From the NCBI GenBank assembly GCA_038233335.1, contig JBBSME010000037.1, positions 1 through 24,310 of the forward strand: 24,310 bases of DNA, read 5' to 3'. The notes beneath the pieces were generated by a model. That model worked only from the letters and a program-made list of their open reading frames with translations. It had not been told where the DNA came from and did no database searches. Each line of letters opens with the position of its first letter. Positions within the stretch are counted from its first letter, which is position 1. Below, piece after piece: positions 1-6,691 of the stretch. The translations under genes were made by a program, and so were the position numbers. This stretch comes from Iamia sp038233335 (lineage in GTDB: Bacteria > Actinomycetota > Acidimicrobiia > Acidimicrobiales > Iamiaceae).

Positions 1-517
1 AGCCGAACGCGGCCAGGGTCCCCATGGAGATGAGGGTGTCCATGGTCGCCGTGCCGTGGCGGAGGTTGGTCCATGCCGCCCGGTGGAAGGGCAGGGCGCC
101 CCAGACCACGACCGGTGCGGCCAGGGTGAGCGAGAGCCACTGCCAGCTCTCGATCTGCAGCACGGGCACCATCGACATCGCCACCACCGGGATGGTCAGC
201 ACGGCGGAGACCAAGAGCCGGGTCCGCAGGGCGTCGGTGGCGTCGGCGGCGTCGCCGGGTTGGGCCGCGGGGTCGGTGCCCGGCGGCTCGGGGAGGCGGG
301 CGACGTAGCCGGCCGCCTCGACCTCCGTGACGACGGCGTCGAGATCGACCTCGTCTCCGAAGACCACCGACGCCTTCTCGGTCGCGTAGTTGACGGTGGC
401 GGTGACGCCCTCGACCTTGTTGAGGCGCTTCTCGATGCGCATGGCGCACGACGCGCACGTCATGCCCTCGATGTCGAGCTCGATCCGGTGGGCATCATCG
501 GCGGTCGTGGTGGTCAT
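1..517 (-). CDS. copA: Copper-translocating P-type ATPase, N-terminal part (runs off the window)
   Basis: Membrane ATPase that exports Cu(I). The ATG at 517-515 follows a strong GGAGGG ribosome site (523-528). The first 172 codons are present and the rest lies beyond base 1. An HMA metal-binding domain fills about residues 12-75, with the metal motif GMTCASC near residues 18-24. A Pro/Ala/Asp linker follows, then the first membrane helices (LLVSAVLTIPVVAMSMVPVL and onward) and the start of the next hairpin (TMDTLISMGTLAAFG), which is diagnostic for the CopA group of P1B ATPases. Its start overlaps the stop of the upstream small gene (ATGA), so it is third in a translationally coupled copZ-small-copA operon controlled by the CsoR operators at 923-963. 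The catalytic DKTGT region is outside the window. Confidence 0.93.
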   Translation of the reverse strand, partial: MTTTTADDAHRIELDIEGMTCASCAMRIEKRLNKVEGVTATVNYATEKASVVFGDEVDLDAVVTEVEAAGYVARLPEPPGTDPAAQPGDAADATDALRTRLLVSAVLTIPVVAMSMVPVLQIESWQWLSLTLAAPVVVWGALPFHRAAWTNLRHGTATMDTLISMGTLAAFG

Positions 518-687
518 GGCGAACCCTCCTGACCGTGTCCGTCGGACCCGGGGACCTCGGTCGTCGCCGGGGCGGGATCGTCCTGAGCGTTGGACGTGGG
601 GTCCCAGCTCCGTCCCGATCCGTACGAGCCGGCGAAGACGACCAAGAGGCCGACGCCATAGGTGGCGAGCTTCGTGCCTGTCCTCAT
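514..687 (-). CDS. Small membrane-anchored or secreted protein between copZ and copA
   Basis: A 57-residue protein with unknown function. It starts MRTGTKLATYGVGLLVVFAG, which gives a short basic N-terminus and one hydrophobic segment (about residues 8-21). A Pro/Asp/Glu-rich, probably extracytoplasmic tail follows, with no cysteine and a single His. Its ATG overlaps the stop of copZ and its stop overlaps the ATG of copA (both ATGA), so it is tiled into the copper operon. Small proteins in this slot are common in actinobacterial copper operons by my recollection of such loci; the role (metal handover or ATPase partner) is inference. Overlap on both sides and the operon position support a real gene despite its size. 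Confidence 0.7.
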   Translation of the reverse strand: MRTGTKLATYGVGLLVVFAGSYGSGRSWDPTSNAQDDPAPATTEVPGSDGHGQEGSP

Positions 688-893
688 GACGTCACCTCGT
701 AGCCGGCCTCGTCCACTGCGGCGGCGACCACAGCAGGGTCCAGCGGGCCGTCGCTGGTGATGGCGACGGCGCCGGTGGCGAGGTCGATGTCGACGTCGCG
801 CACGCCCTCGATCTGGGTCAGCTCGGACTCGACCGCACCGACGCAGTGGCCGCAGGTCATGCCCGTGACGGTGATGGTGATCGACGTGCTCAT
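684..893 (-). CDS. copZ: Copper chaperone, heavy-metal-associated (HMA) domain protein
   Basis: A 69-residue single HMA domain, the normal CopZ length, that carries Cu(I) in the cytoplasm to the CopA ATPase. It shows the ferredoxin-like beta-alpha-beta start MSTSITITVTGMTCGHC; the metal-binding CxxC is C14 and C17. It ends with the usual DEAGYEV strand. The ATG at 893-891 is chosen over upstream starts because the HMA fold begins immediately after it. The sequence AGGAGATC just upstream supplies the ribosome site. It is first gene of the leftward copper operon and divergent from csoR, with two CsoR-like operators in the 109-base gap. Downstream genes overlap it. Confidence 0.93.
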   Translation of the reverse strand: MSTSITITVTGMTCGHCVGAVESELTQIEGVRDVDIDLATGAVAITSDGPLDPAVVAAAVDEAGYEVTS

Positions 894-922
894 GGTGATC
901 TCCTTCGTCAGCCTGAGGCGTG

Positions 923-939
923 ATACCCCGAGAGAGTAT
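923..939. promoter_or_regulatory. CsoR-type operator 1 (imperfect)
   Basis: ATACCCCGAGAGAGTAT is a 17-base partial dyad with ATACCCC on one arm and a degenerate GAGAGTAT on the other. It lies 24 bases from, and in the same register as, the better site at 947-963, in the gap between copZ and csoR. CsoR repressors bind G/C-tract dyads flanked by TA; assignment rests on this resemblance and on position. Confidence 0.6.
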
Positions 940-946
940 GGACACG

Positions 947-963
947 ATACCCCAGGGGGGTAT
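947..963. promoter_or_regulatory. CsoR-type operator 2 (near-perfect dyad)
   Basis: ATACCCCAGGGGGGTAT is a 17-base dyad (ATACCCC / GGGGTAT, three-base centre) that fits the known CsoR consensus of a C-run and G-run flanked by TA. It lies 39 bases before the csoR ATG and 53 bases before copZ, so it can silence both divergent transcripts and autoregulate csoR. Confidence 0.8.
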
Positions 964-1002
964 ATGATGCAACCCTGTTCCGACCGACCCGGAGGATGCG
1001 CC

Positions 1003-1287
1003 ATGGCCGAACGCGGCTACACCGCCACCAAGGACCAGCTCCAGACCCGCCTGGCCCGCATCGAAGGCCAGGTGCGAGGCGTGAACCGGATGGTCGAGGA
1101 GGACCGCTACTGCATCGACGTCCTCACCCAGATCAGCGCTATCCGGGTCGCCCTCGACAAGGTGGCCCTCGGGCTCCTCGATGACCATGCCCGCCACTGC
1201 CTCATCGGAGGTGAGGGCGGACCGACCGACCGCAACGACCAGGTCCAGGAGCTCATGGGTGCCGTCGGGCGGATGCTCGGTCGATGA
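1003..1287 (+). CDS. csoR: Copper-sensing transcriptional repressor CsoR
   Basis: A 94-residue all-helical DUF156 repressor that releases DNA when it binds Cu(I). The Cu(I) ligand triad of CsoR is visible: C37 (in RYCIDVL), H62 and C66 (in DHARHC, the HxxxC signature). The N-terminal helix carries the family motif RLARIEGQVRGV. ATG at 1003 follows GGAGG at 991-995. It is divergent from the copZ-copA operon, and the two dyads at 923-963 sit in the shared promoter. The C-ligand pattern argues for copper over the formaldehyde-type (FrmR) or nickel-type (RcnR) relatives. The next gene rightwards (nuoA-like) starts about 90 bases on and is probably a separate unit. Confidence 0.93.
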   Translation: MAERGYTATKDQLQTRLARIEGQVRGVNRMVEEDRYCIDVLTQISAIRVALDKVALGLLDDHARHCLIGGEGGPTDRNDQVQELMGAVGRMLGR

Positions 1288-1375
1288 GGATCTCCGGCGG
1301 GGGACGAGGCCCGGTCAACCTGGGGCCTGAGCGCCGACGGTGGTCGAACCTCGGCCGGGCGGGAAGCCAGCGCCC

Positions 1376-1732
1376 GTGCTGAGCGCGTTCGGGACCGGGC
1401 TGGGGGTGGCCGCTCTGGCCACGGTCGCGACGATGGTCCTGCTGGGCCGGTCCCACCGGTGGGGGGCCCGTCGCTCCACCGCTCCCCAGCGGGTGCCCTT
1501 CCTCGGGGGGTTCGAGCCCGAGACCCATGCCTGGAGCCGGTACCACCTGCGCTACTACCCCATGACCCTGCTGTTCATCGCCTTCGAGATGGAGATGATG
1601 TTCATGTACCCGTGGGCCGTGGTCTACGTCCAGGAGGGGGTCAAGGCGCTGGCGGAGATGGGGATGTTCCTCTCCATCCTCTCGGTCGGCGTGGTGTACG
1701 GCTACCGGGAGGGCGTGTTCCGGTGGCAGTGA
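1376..1732 (+). CDS. nuoA: NADH-quinone oxidoreductase subunit A-like protein (ND3 family)
   Basis: Three-helix membrane subunit of a Complex I-like enzyme. The core RYYPMTLLFIAFEMEMMF followed by YPWAV matches the NuoA signature FYLVAMLFIIFDIEVVF-LYPWAV, with the usual FDIE changed to FEME (Asp to Glu). The normal YECG loop that faces the quinone cavity is replaced by FLGG, so the cavity loop is altered. GTG at 1376 gives a 118-residue protein; another in-frame GTG at 1340 would add 12 residues and neither has a clear ribosome site. It opens an eight-subunit operon and its stop overlaps the next start (GTGA at 1729-1732). Family assignment is firm; whether it serves an NADH enzyme is doubtful because the electron-input subunits are missing. 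Confidence 0.85.
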   Translation: MLSAFGTGLGVAALATVATMVLLGRSHRWGARRSTAPQRVPFLGGFEPETHAWSRYHLRYYPMTLLFIAFEMEMMFMYPWAVVYVQEGVKALAEMGMFLSILSVGVVYGYREGVFRWQ

Positions 1733-2754
1733 AGGGCCCGGGGTTCCCGGTCCCCGTCTTCCCGGCGTCCGCGGTCGACACCTGGGGCGATGTCCAGGAG
1801 CTGCGCGCCCGGCCCGAGGTCCGCCTCGTCCCCACGCCCCGCCACGCCTCGGTGCTCCTCGTCGCCGGCTCGATCCCGCCCGAGCACCGCGAGGCCGTCG
1901 ACCGGGTGCACGACCAGCTGCCCCACCCTCGCGCCACCGTCTGGTGGCGCACCGACCCCGATGCTCCGACGCGGGCCGGACGGACGGTCGAGGGTGGGCC
2001 CGACGAGGTGGTCGAGGCCATCATCGCTGCGCACCTCGCCGTGGCTGTCGACCCGGAGGCATCCGAGCCCGACCGACGGCCCGACGAGGAGGCCCACGAG
2101 TGGCGCGGGGTCGGGCCGAACGGCCAGGGCGGTGAGGGGATGATGGGGGGCACGCCGTACGGCCGGCCCATGGCCATGACCGGCGACGACCGCGACGGCC
2201 TGGCCCTCGACCAGCTGCACCTCCGCCTGGGGCCCTTCCTCGATGCCCTGCCCGCAGGGATGGTCCTCGACGTCACCCTCCAGGGCGACGTCCTCCAGCA
2301 GGTGGCGGCCACCCGGCCCGGGGCACCCGTCGCCGCTGGCACCACGGTCGCACCCGGTCGGCAGGGGCTGCACGGCCTGGCCCATGGCCTGCACGTCCAG
2401 GGGCTGGAGGGCCTGGCGGCCCGGGCGGCGGGCCTGGCGCTCGACTGCGGCCGGGGGCGCGAGGTGGGACCCGACCTCGTGCGCCTCCGCCGCGGCATCC
2501 GGCGGAGCGGACTGCTGTGGATGCTGAAGGGGACGGGCGTGTCCGGGCAGGTGGGCGACGCGGCCGACCGGTGGGCGCACCGCCTCGATCGCGTGGAGGC
2601 CGCCGTCGGCGGTGGGGCCCCCCCCGAGTCGACCGTCCTCGACCTCGACGATCTGGGCCCGCTCCTGGAGGGTCGGACGCTCGGCGACGCCATCACCACC
2701 CTCGTGAGCCTCGACCTCGACCTCGACCTCGTCGCTCAAGGGGTCCCCCGATGA
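1729..2754 (+). CDS. NuoB/NuoD-like fusion protein lacking Fe-S and quinone-site residues
   Basis: A 341-residue soluble protein in the position of the NuoB-C-D hydrophilic subunits. Residues about 26-75 align by eye with NuoB (PSST): RLVPTPRHASVLLVAGSI and DRVHDQLPHPR mirror NuoB RASPRQADLLIVAGTV and RVYDQMPEPR, but the region ends in VWWRT where NuoB has its SC ligand. The whole protein has one cysteine (in LALDCGRG), so cluster N2 cannot form. Residues about 140-200 (YGRPMAMTGDDRDG, LRLGPFLDALPAG, VTLQGDV) look like the NuoD start, where GPQHPxxHG has become GPFLDALPAG and both quinone-site histidines are gone. The rest is helical and Arg-rich. GTG 1729 overlaps the nuoA stop; GTG 1723 is an alternative. 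I infer a structural plug or adaptor on the membrane arm; the function is unknown. Confidence 0.75.
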   Translation: MKGPGFPVPVFPASAVDTWGDVQELRARPEVRLVPTPRHASVLLVAGSIPPEHREAVDRVHDQLPHPRATVWWRTDPDAPTRAGRTVEGGPDEVVEAIIAAHLAVAVDPEASEPDRRPDEEAHEWRGVGPNGQGGEGMMGGTPYGRPMAMTGDDRDGLALDQLHLRLGPFLDALPAGMVLDVTLQGDVLQQVAATRPGAPVAAGTTVAPGRQGLHGLAHGLHVQGLEGLAARAAGLALDCGRGREVGPDLVRLRRGIRRSGLLWMLKGTGVSGQVGDAADRWAHRLDRVEAAVGGGAPPESTVLDLDDLGPLLEGRTLGDAITTLVSLDLDLDLVAQGVPR

Positions 2755-3716
2755 TGGGCGGCGATCGCGTCGACGTGCCCGCCGGCATCGACCCCCTCGA
2801 CCCGGCGGTGGCGGTGCTGGTGCTGGCCGCGGTGCTCGGCCTTGGTTCGGTGGCCACCGTCGTCCTCCGTCGGCTGGTGGCCGCTCCCTCGGCCGGTCGA
2901 GGAGGGACGACGGTGGGCACGGCTGCCGCACCGCTGCGAGAGGCCCGGTGGCTGGCCGACCAGCAGGTGATCACCACCGAGCGGCCTGATCGGGCCACCT
3001 GGATCCTGGCCCCGGCCGCCTACCTCGGCCTGGCCGTCGCCGCCCTGGCCGTCGTCCCGCTCTCCGCCGGGGTGGCCGTGGCCGACGTGCGCACCGGGAT
3101 CGTCGTCTTCGGTGCGGCCGAGGCCCTCGCCATCGTGGTGATCTTCCTCCACGGGTGGTCCCCCAACTCCCCGTTCGCCCTGGTCAGCGCCTACCGCTTC
3201 GTCGCCGTCGCCCTGTCCTACGAGCTGCTCAGCATGTTCGTGCTCATCGCGGCCGCCATCCCGGCCGGATCGCTGTCCATCGGCGCCATCGTCGACTCCC
3301 AGGCCGGCCTGTGGAACGTGGTCCGCCAGCCCCTGGGCCTGCCGCTCTGGCTCGTGGTGTCGTGGGGGGTGACCTTCTCGGGCCCGCTCGCGGTGGTCGA
3401 CTCGGCCGACCTGGCGGGAGGCGGCGGGGTGGAGGACAGCGGGCTCCAGCGCCTCGCCTGGGCCGGCGCCCGGGCCGCCATGCTGGTGGTGTTCGCCGCG
3501 GCCGGTGCTGCGGTGTTCCTCGGTGGGTGGCAGGGGCCGGTGCTGCCGGGGGGCGCATGGATGGCCGTCAAGACGGCCGCGGTCCTGGTCGTCCTGGTGG
3601 CGGGCGACGTGTACCTGGCCCGGATGAGCGCGCAGCGGTTCGTGCGCCTGGCCTGGGCGGTCCTCCTGCCGTTGGCCTTCCTCGACCTCCTCATCGGCGG
3701 GGTGGGCTCGCTGTGA
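2751..3716 (+). CDS. nuoH: NADH-quinone oxidoreductase subunit H-like protein (ND1 family), divergent
   Basis: A 321-residue polytopic membrane protein of NuoH type, the subunit that normally forms the quinone tunnel next to NuoB and NuoD. Recognisable NuoH landmarks are HGWSPNSP, VALSYELLSMF (family: VSYE), LGGWQGPVLPG...KTAAVL and RLAWAVLLPLAFL. The usual GPNRVGPFGLLQP loop and the acidic EAESEL loop are not preserved; the latter region reads VVDSADLAGGGGVEDSG. So the fold looks kept while the quinone-facing loops are not. The start ATGATG overlaps the upstream stop (ATG at 2751), and its stop overlaps the GTG of the next gene. It sits where nuoH belongs in the operon. I am confident of the family, not of quinone chemistry. 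Confidence 0.82.
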   Translation: MMGGDRVDVPAGIDPLDPAVAVLVLAAVLGLGSVATVVLRRLVAAPSAGRGGTTVGTAAAPLREARWLADQQVITTERPDRATWILAPAAYLGLAVAALAVVPLSAGVAVADVRTGIVVFGAAEALAIVVIFLHGWSPNSPFALVSAYRFVAVALSYELLSMFVLIAAAIPAGSLSIGAIVDSQAGLWNVVRQPLGLPLWLVVSWGVTFSGPLAVVDSADLAGGGGVEDSGLQRLAWAGARAAMLVVFAAAGAAVFLGGWQGPVLPGGAWMAVKTAAVLVVLVAGDVYLARMSAQRFVRLAWAVLLPLAFLDLLIGGVGSL

Positions 3717-4324
3717 TCGACATCGCCTTCGTCGTGTTCTCCGTCGCCGCCGTCATCAGCGGTTACCTGGTGTTCCGCGTCGACTCCATGATCCGGGCCT
3801 CGTTCCTGCTGCTGGCCTCGTTCCTCAACGTCGGTGCGGTCCTGGTGCTGCTCCTGGCCGAGTACCTGGGCACCGCGCTGCTGTTCATGATGACCGTCGA
3901 GATGGTCGTGATGGCGCTGTTCATGGTGATGTTCATGATGAACCCGGCGGGGCTCAACCCCATGTCGATGGTCCACCAGCCCCGCGTGGCGGCGGCGGCC
4001 GGGCTGGTGGCCGCGGCCGGCATCTGGGCCGTCGCCCTGCTCGCCGACTTCCCGGACGCGCCGGTGGTCGACGCCGACCAGGCCGTGCGGGACCTGGGCT
4101 TCGAGCTGCTCGGGGAGTCGATGCTCGTGTTCGAGAGCGCGGGGGTGACGCTGCTGGCCACGATGGTCTGCGCCGTGGTGCTGTCGGCCGCCCGGGGACG
4201 CTTCGGCGACGGCTACGAGGGCTCGGTCGCGCCCCCGCTGGAGCCCGGGGGCGATCACCGCCCCGACGACGACCTGGTCGACGACGATGCCGGCGGCCAC
4301 CACCACGACCACGGGGGCAGGTGA
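3713..4324 (+). CDS. nuoJ: NADH-quinone oxidoreductase subunit J-like protein (ND6 family)
   Basis: A 203-residue protein with four or five hydrophobic helices, the normal NuoJ size. The first half (FVVFSVAAVISGYLVFRVDS, then ASFLLLASFLNVGAVLVLLL and TALLFMMTVEMVVMALFMVM) follows the ND6 layout, with an acidic residue inside the third helix. ESAGVTLLATMVCAVVLSA corresponds to the last ND6 helix. The C-terminus is an unusual soluble tail, rich in Asp and His (DDDLVDDDAGG then HHHDHGGR), that could bind divalent metal; that is inference. GTG 3713 overlaps the nuoH stop (GTGA). NuoJ couples quinone chemistry to the antiporter subunits in standard Complex I. Confidence 0.82.
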   Translation: MIDIAFVVFSVAAVISGYLVFRVDSMIRASFLLLASFLNVGAVLVLLLAEYLGTALLFMMTVEMVVMALFMVMFMMNPAGLNPMSMVHQPRVAAAAGLVAAAGIWAVALLADFPDAPVVDADQAVRDLGFELLGESMLVFESAGVTLLATMVCAVVLSAARGRFGDGYEGSVAPPLEPGGDHRPDDDLVDDDAGGHHHDHGGR

Positions 4325-4458
4325 TGAGCGAGCGCAGCGAGCGAACCGGACAGCGCGGGCCCTCCGACGACGGAGCCTGCGGAGGCGGCGGCGTTCATCG
4401 GAGCTCTGGTGCCCGCTGCGGGTCCCAGCGCACGACCGACGCTCGTCGACTCCGATGA
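4324..4458 (+). CDS. 44-residue ORF starting MSERSER, tiled between nuoJ and nuoK
   Basis: The ATG at 4324 shares a base with the nuoJ stop (TGATG), and its TGA at 4456-4458 overlaps the nuoK ATG (ATGA), so the frame fills the only wide gap in the front half of the operon exactly. It encodes MSERSERTGQRG and continues as an Arg/Ser/Gly-rich, low-complexity chain with two cysteines. The first 24 bases are a GAGCGAGCG-CAGCGAGCG quasi-repeat; MSERSER-type starts recur in actinobacterial genomes in my experience, which suggests a mobile or expandable short repeat. It may act only as a translational coupler for nuoK, which has no clear ribosome site. No homology is claimed and a functional peptide is uncertain. 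Confidence 0.4.
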   Translation: MSERSERTGQRGPSDDGACGGGGVHRSSGARCGSQRTTDARRLR

Positions 4459-4760
4459 ACCTCGTGACCGTCCTGCTGGTGGCCGGAGCCCTCATCGGCA
4501 TCGGGGTGTGGGGGGCGCTGGCCCAGCAGTCGTTCGTGATGTTGATGATGGGCATCGAGCTCGTGGTCAACGGGGCCATCCTGGCCGCGGCCGGGTTCTG
4601 GGCCGAGACCGGCGGCGGCGGACCGAAGGGCCAGGTCCTGGTGATCGTGTCCATGGCGGTCATGGCCGTGGAGATGGCGATCGGGTTCGCCCTGGTGGCC
4701 GCGGTGTACCGGGCCCGCCAGGCCGACATGACCGAGGGCATCGGGTCGCTCCGTGGCTGA
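4455..4760 (+). CDS. nuoK: NADH-quinone oxidoreductase subunit K-like protein (ND4L family)
   Basis: A 101-residue, three-helix subunit, exactly the NuoK length. The two buried glutamates that define the proton path are present: E35 in MMGIELVVN (family: GIELMLN) and E73 in AVEMAIGFALV (family: AEAAIGLAL). Also present is the conserved GQVLVIVSM start of helix 3. ATG 4455 is chosen because the fold starts there; it lacks a ribosome site and overlaps the stop of the 44-residue upstream frame, so coupled initiation is likely. Its stop lies inside the nuoL start region (GTG 4753). Retained glutamates indicate that this part of the membrane arm can still move protons. Confidence 0.9.
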   Translation: MNLVTVLLVAGALIGIGVWGALAQQSFVMLMMGIELVVNGAILAAAGFWAETGGGGPKGQVLVIVSMAVMAVEMAIGFALVAAVYRARQADMTEGIGSLRG

Positions 4761-6687
4761 TGTCGCGCTCCTGGCCCTCGTCGCCCTCCCCGTGCTCTCC
4801 GGACTCGTCCTGTGGGCCCGAGGCGATCGTCAGGGGCCGGTGCTGGCCGTCGGCGCGCTGGTGTCCCTCGCCCTCACCCTCGGGGTGGCCGTCCTGGCCG
4901 CGGTCGAACAGCCCGAGGCCTCGCTGCGGTGGGGGGCGGGCATCACCCTCCGGGTCGAGGTGGCCGACCTGGCTCGGGCACCGATCGTCCTGGTCGCCTT
5001 CGTAGGCCTGGCCGTGGTCGCCTACGCGCTGGGCTACGGCGAGGAGCGGGGCCGGGCGCGGAGGGTGGGCCTGCGGGTCGCCGTCGTCGGCACCATGGAG
5101 CTGCTGCTGCTCGCAGGTGACCTGTTGACCCTGCTGATGGCGTGGGAGCTGGTCGGCCTCCTCTCCTGGGGACTCATCGCCCACCACTGGCGGGGCGGCG
5201 CGCCGGCCCAGGCCGGACAGGCCTTCCTGGCCACCCGCGTGGGGGACCTGGGCCTCTTCCTGGCCGCGGGCGCGGCCTTCGCCGCGACCGGCACGTTCGA
5301 CCTGGCGGCCCTGTCGGAGGCCGACGGGGGGCTGCTGACCGTGGTCGCCGTCGGCATCCTGCTGGCCGCGGCGGCCAAGTCGGCCCAGGTGCCGTTCTCG
5401 CCCTGGCTGTTCTCGGCCATGGCCGGCCCCACGCCGGCGTCGGCCCTGCTGCACTCGGCGACCATGGTGGCCGCCGGGGCCTACCTGCTGGCCCGTCTCC
5501 AGCCGGCGCTCGACGGGGTGGGCTGGTTCGGCCCGCTCACCATCGGCATCGGTCTGGTCACGGCGCTGGCCGGGGGGCTGGTGGCCGTCGTGCAGCCCGA
5601 GGCCAAGAAGCTCCTCGCCGCCTCCACCTCGGCCCACTACGGGCTGATGTTCGTGGCCGTGGGCGCCGGCTATCCCGCGGTGGCCATCGCCCACCTGGTG
5701 GCCCACGGGCTGTTCAAGGCGCTGCTGTTCATCTCGGCGGGCGTGGCCATCGACGCGTCGGGCACCACGGGGCTCGCCGGCATGCGCCTGGGTCGTCGGC
5801 TGCCGACGGTCGCCGGGTTGACCGCAGTCGGCACCCTCGCGCTGGCCGCCGCCCCCCCGCTCGGCGGGGCCTGGACCAAGGAGCAGGTGGTAGCGGCCGG
5901 CACCCACGCTGCGCCCTGGGTCGGTGGGCTGGTGGTGGCGGCCGGCGCCCTCAGCGCGTTCTACGCAGCGCGCTTCCAGCTGGTGGCCTACGGCCGTGGC
6001 CCGCAAGGGCGCGACGGGTCACCGGACACCCGCGTCGGAGGCCTGCGCACCGCGACCGGCGCCATGGCCGTGCTCGCCGGGGCCGGAGTCCTCCTCGGCC
6101 TGGTCTGGACACCGTGGGGAGAGGAGCGGGTGCGCCAGATCACGGCGTCGTCCCTGCCCCCGACGGAGGCGTGGGAGGTCCCCGCATCGCTGGTCGCGCT
6201 GGTCCTCGCCGTGTACGCGGCCGTCCTGCTCGACCGCTCCGACCGCCTGGCCGTGTCCTCCCCGGCGGTGGGGTGGGCCCGGGTGGGCCGGTGGTTCGAC
6301 CTCGCGCTGATCGTCGAGGTCGCCGTCGTCGACCCCGCGCTCGCCCTGGCGCGGGGCGCGGCCCGGTTCGACGACCGCGTGGTCGATGCCGGCGTCCGTG
6401 TCGTGACCGCAGGGGGCACCGGTCTCTCGCGCCTGCTGGCCCGAGGCGACGATCGCGTGGTCGACGCCGGGGTCCGCGGTGCGGCTCGCCTCGGGGTGTG
6501 GACGGCCGGGATCCTCGACCGGGTGGGTGAGGTTTCTTTCGACGGCGTGGTCGAGGGCGTGGCCCGCATGACCGGCGCCGCCGGACGCGACGGTCGTCGG
6601 CTGCAGACCGGCCAGACCCACCAGTACTACGCCGGCCTCGCCGTCGGCTTCGTCGTCCTCGTCCTCGTCACCCTCGCCTGGAGATGA
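4753..6687 (+). CDS. nuoL: NADH-quinone oxidoreductase subunit L-like protein (ND5 antiporter subunit)
   Basis: A 644-residue, about 15-helix antiporter-like subunit, close to normal NuoL length. Proton-channel residues are kept: E132 in MAWELVGLLSW, D165 in TRVGDLGLF, K209 in AAAKSAQVPF, the AMAGPTPASALLHSATMVAAG block with its His, the central Lys in EAKKLLAASTS, and the terminal Lys in GGAWTKEQVV. After the last core helix comes the long lateral helix region, which here contains a 26-residue repeat unit (6361-6594) before the final anchor helix (about residues 625-643). The GTG start overlaps the nuoK stop. Of the three antiporter subunits in this operon it is the least altered. Mrp or HyfB-type relatives are alternatives, but the lateral helix and gene order favour NuoL. 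Confidence 0.9.
   Translation: MADVALLALVALPVLSGLVLWARGDRQGPVLAVGALVSLALTLGVAVLAAVEQPEASLRWGAGITLRVEVADLARAPIVLVAFVGLAVVAYALGYGEERGRARRVGLRVAVVGTMELLLLAGDLLTLLMAWELVGLLSWGLIAHHWRGGAPAQAGQAFLATRVGDLGLFLAAGAAFAATGTFDLAALSEADGGLLTVVAVGILLAAAAKSAQVPFSPWLFSAMAGPTPASALLHSATMVAAGAYLLARLQPALDGVGWFGPLTIGIGLVTALAGGLVAVVQPEAKKLLAASTSAHYGLMFVAVGAGYPAVAIAHLVAHGLFKALLFISAGVAIDASGTTGLAGMRLGRRLPTVAGLTAVGTLALAAAPPLGGAWTKEQVVAAGTHAAPWVGGLVVAAGALSAFYAARFQLVAYGRGPQGRDGSPDTRVGGLRTATGAMAVLAGAGVLLGLVWTPWGEERVRQITASSLPPTEAWEVPASLVALVLAVYAAVLLDRSDRLAVSSPAVGWARVGRWFDLALIVEVAVVDPALALARGAARFDDRVVDAGVRVVTAGGTGLSRLLARGDDRVVDAGVRGAARLGVWTAGILDRVGEVSFDGVVEGVARMTGAAGRDGRRLQTGQTHQYYAGLAVGFVVLVLVTLAWR
6361..6594 (+). repeat. 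Three 26-residue repeats in the NuoL lateral-helix region
   Basis: Residues 537-562, 563-588 and 589-614 of the NuoL-like protein form three 78-base units. The first two share the exact decapeptide DDRVVDAGVR (bases 6370-6399 and 6448-6477). The third is diverged (FDGVVEGVAR at the matching position). The DNA of units 1 and 2 differs mainly at third codon positions, so the repeat is old or selected at protein level. It lies where NuoL normally has its long amphipathic lateral helix. Confidence 0.65.
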
Positions 6688-6691
6688 CCCC

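Noticed and set aside
3218..4741. 507-codon minus-strand open frame under nuoH, nuoJ and nuoK
   Set aside because: Antisense shadow of recognised genes with repetitive Arg/His/Gln composition and no domain.
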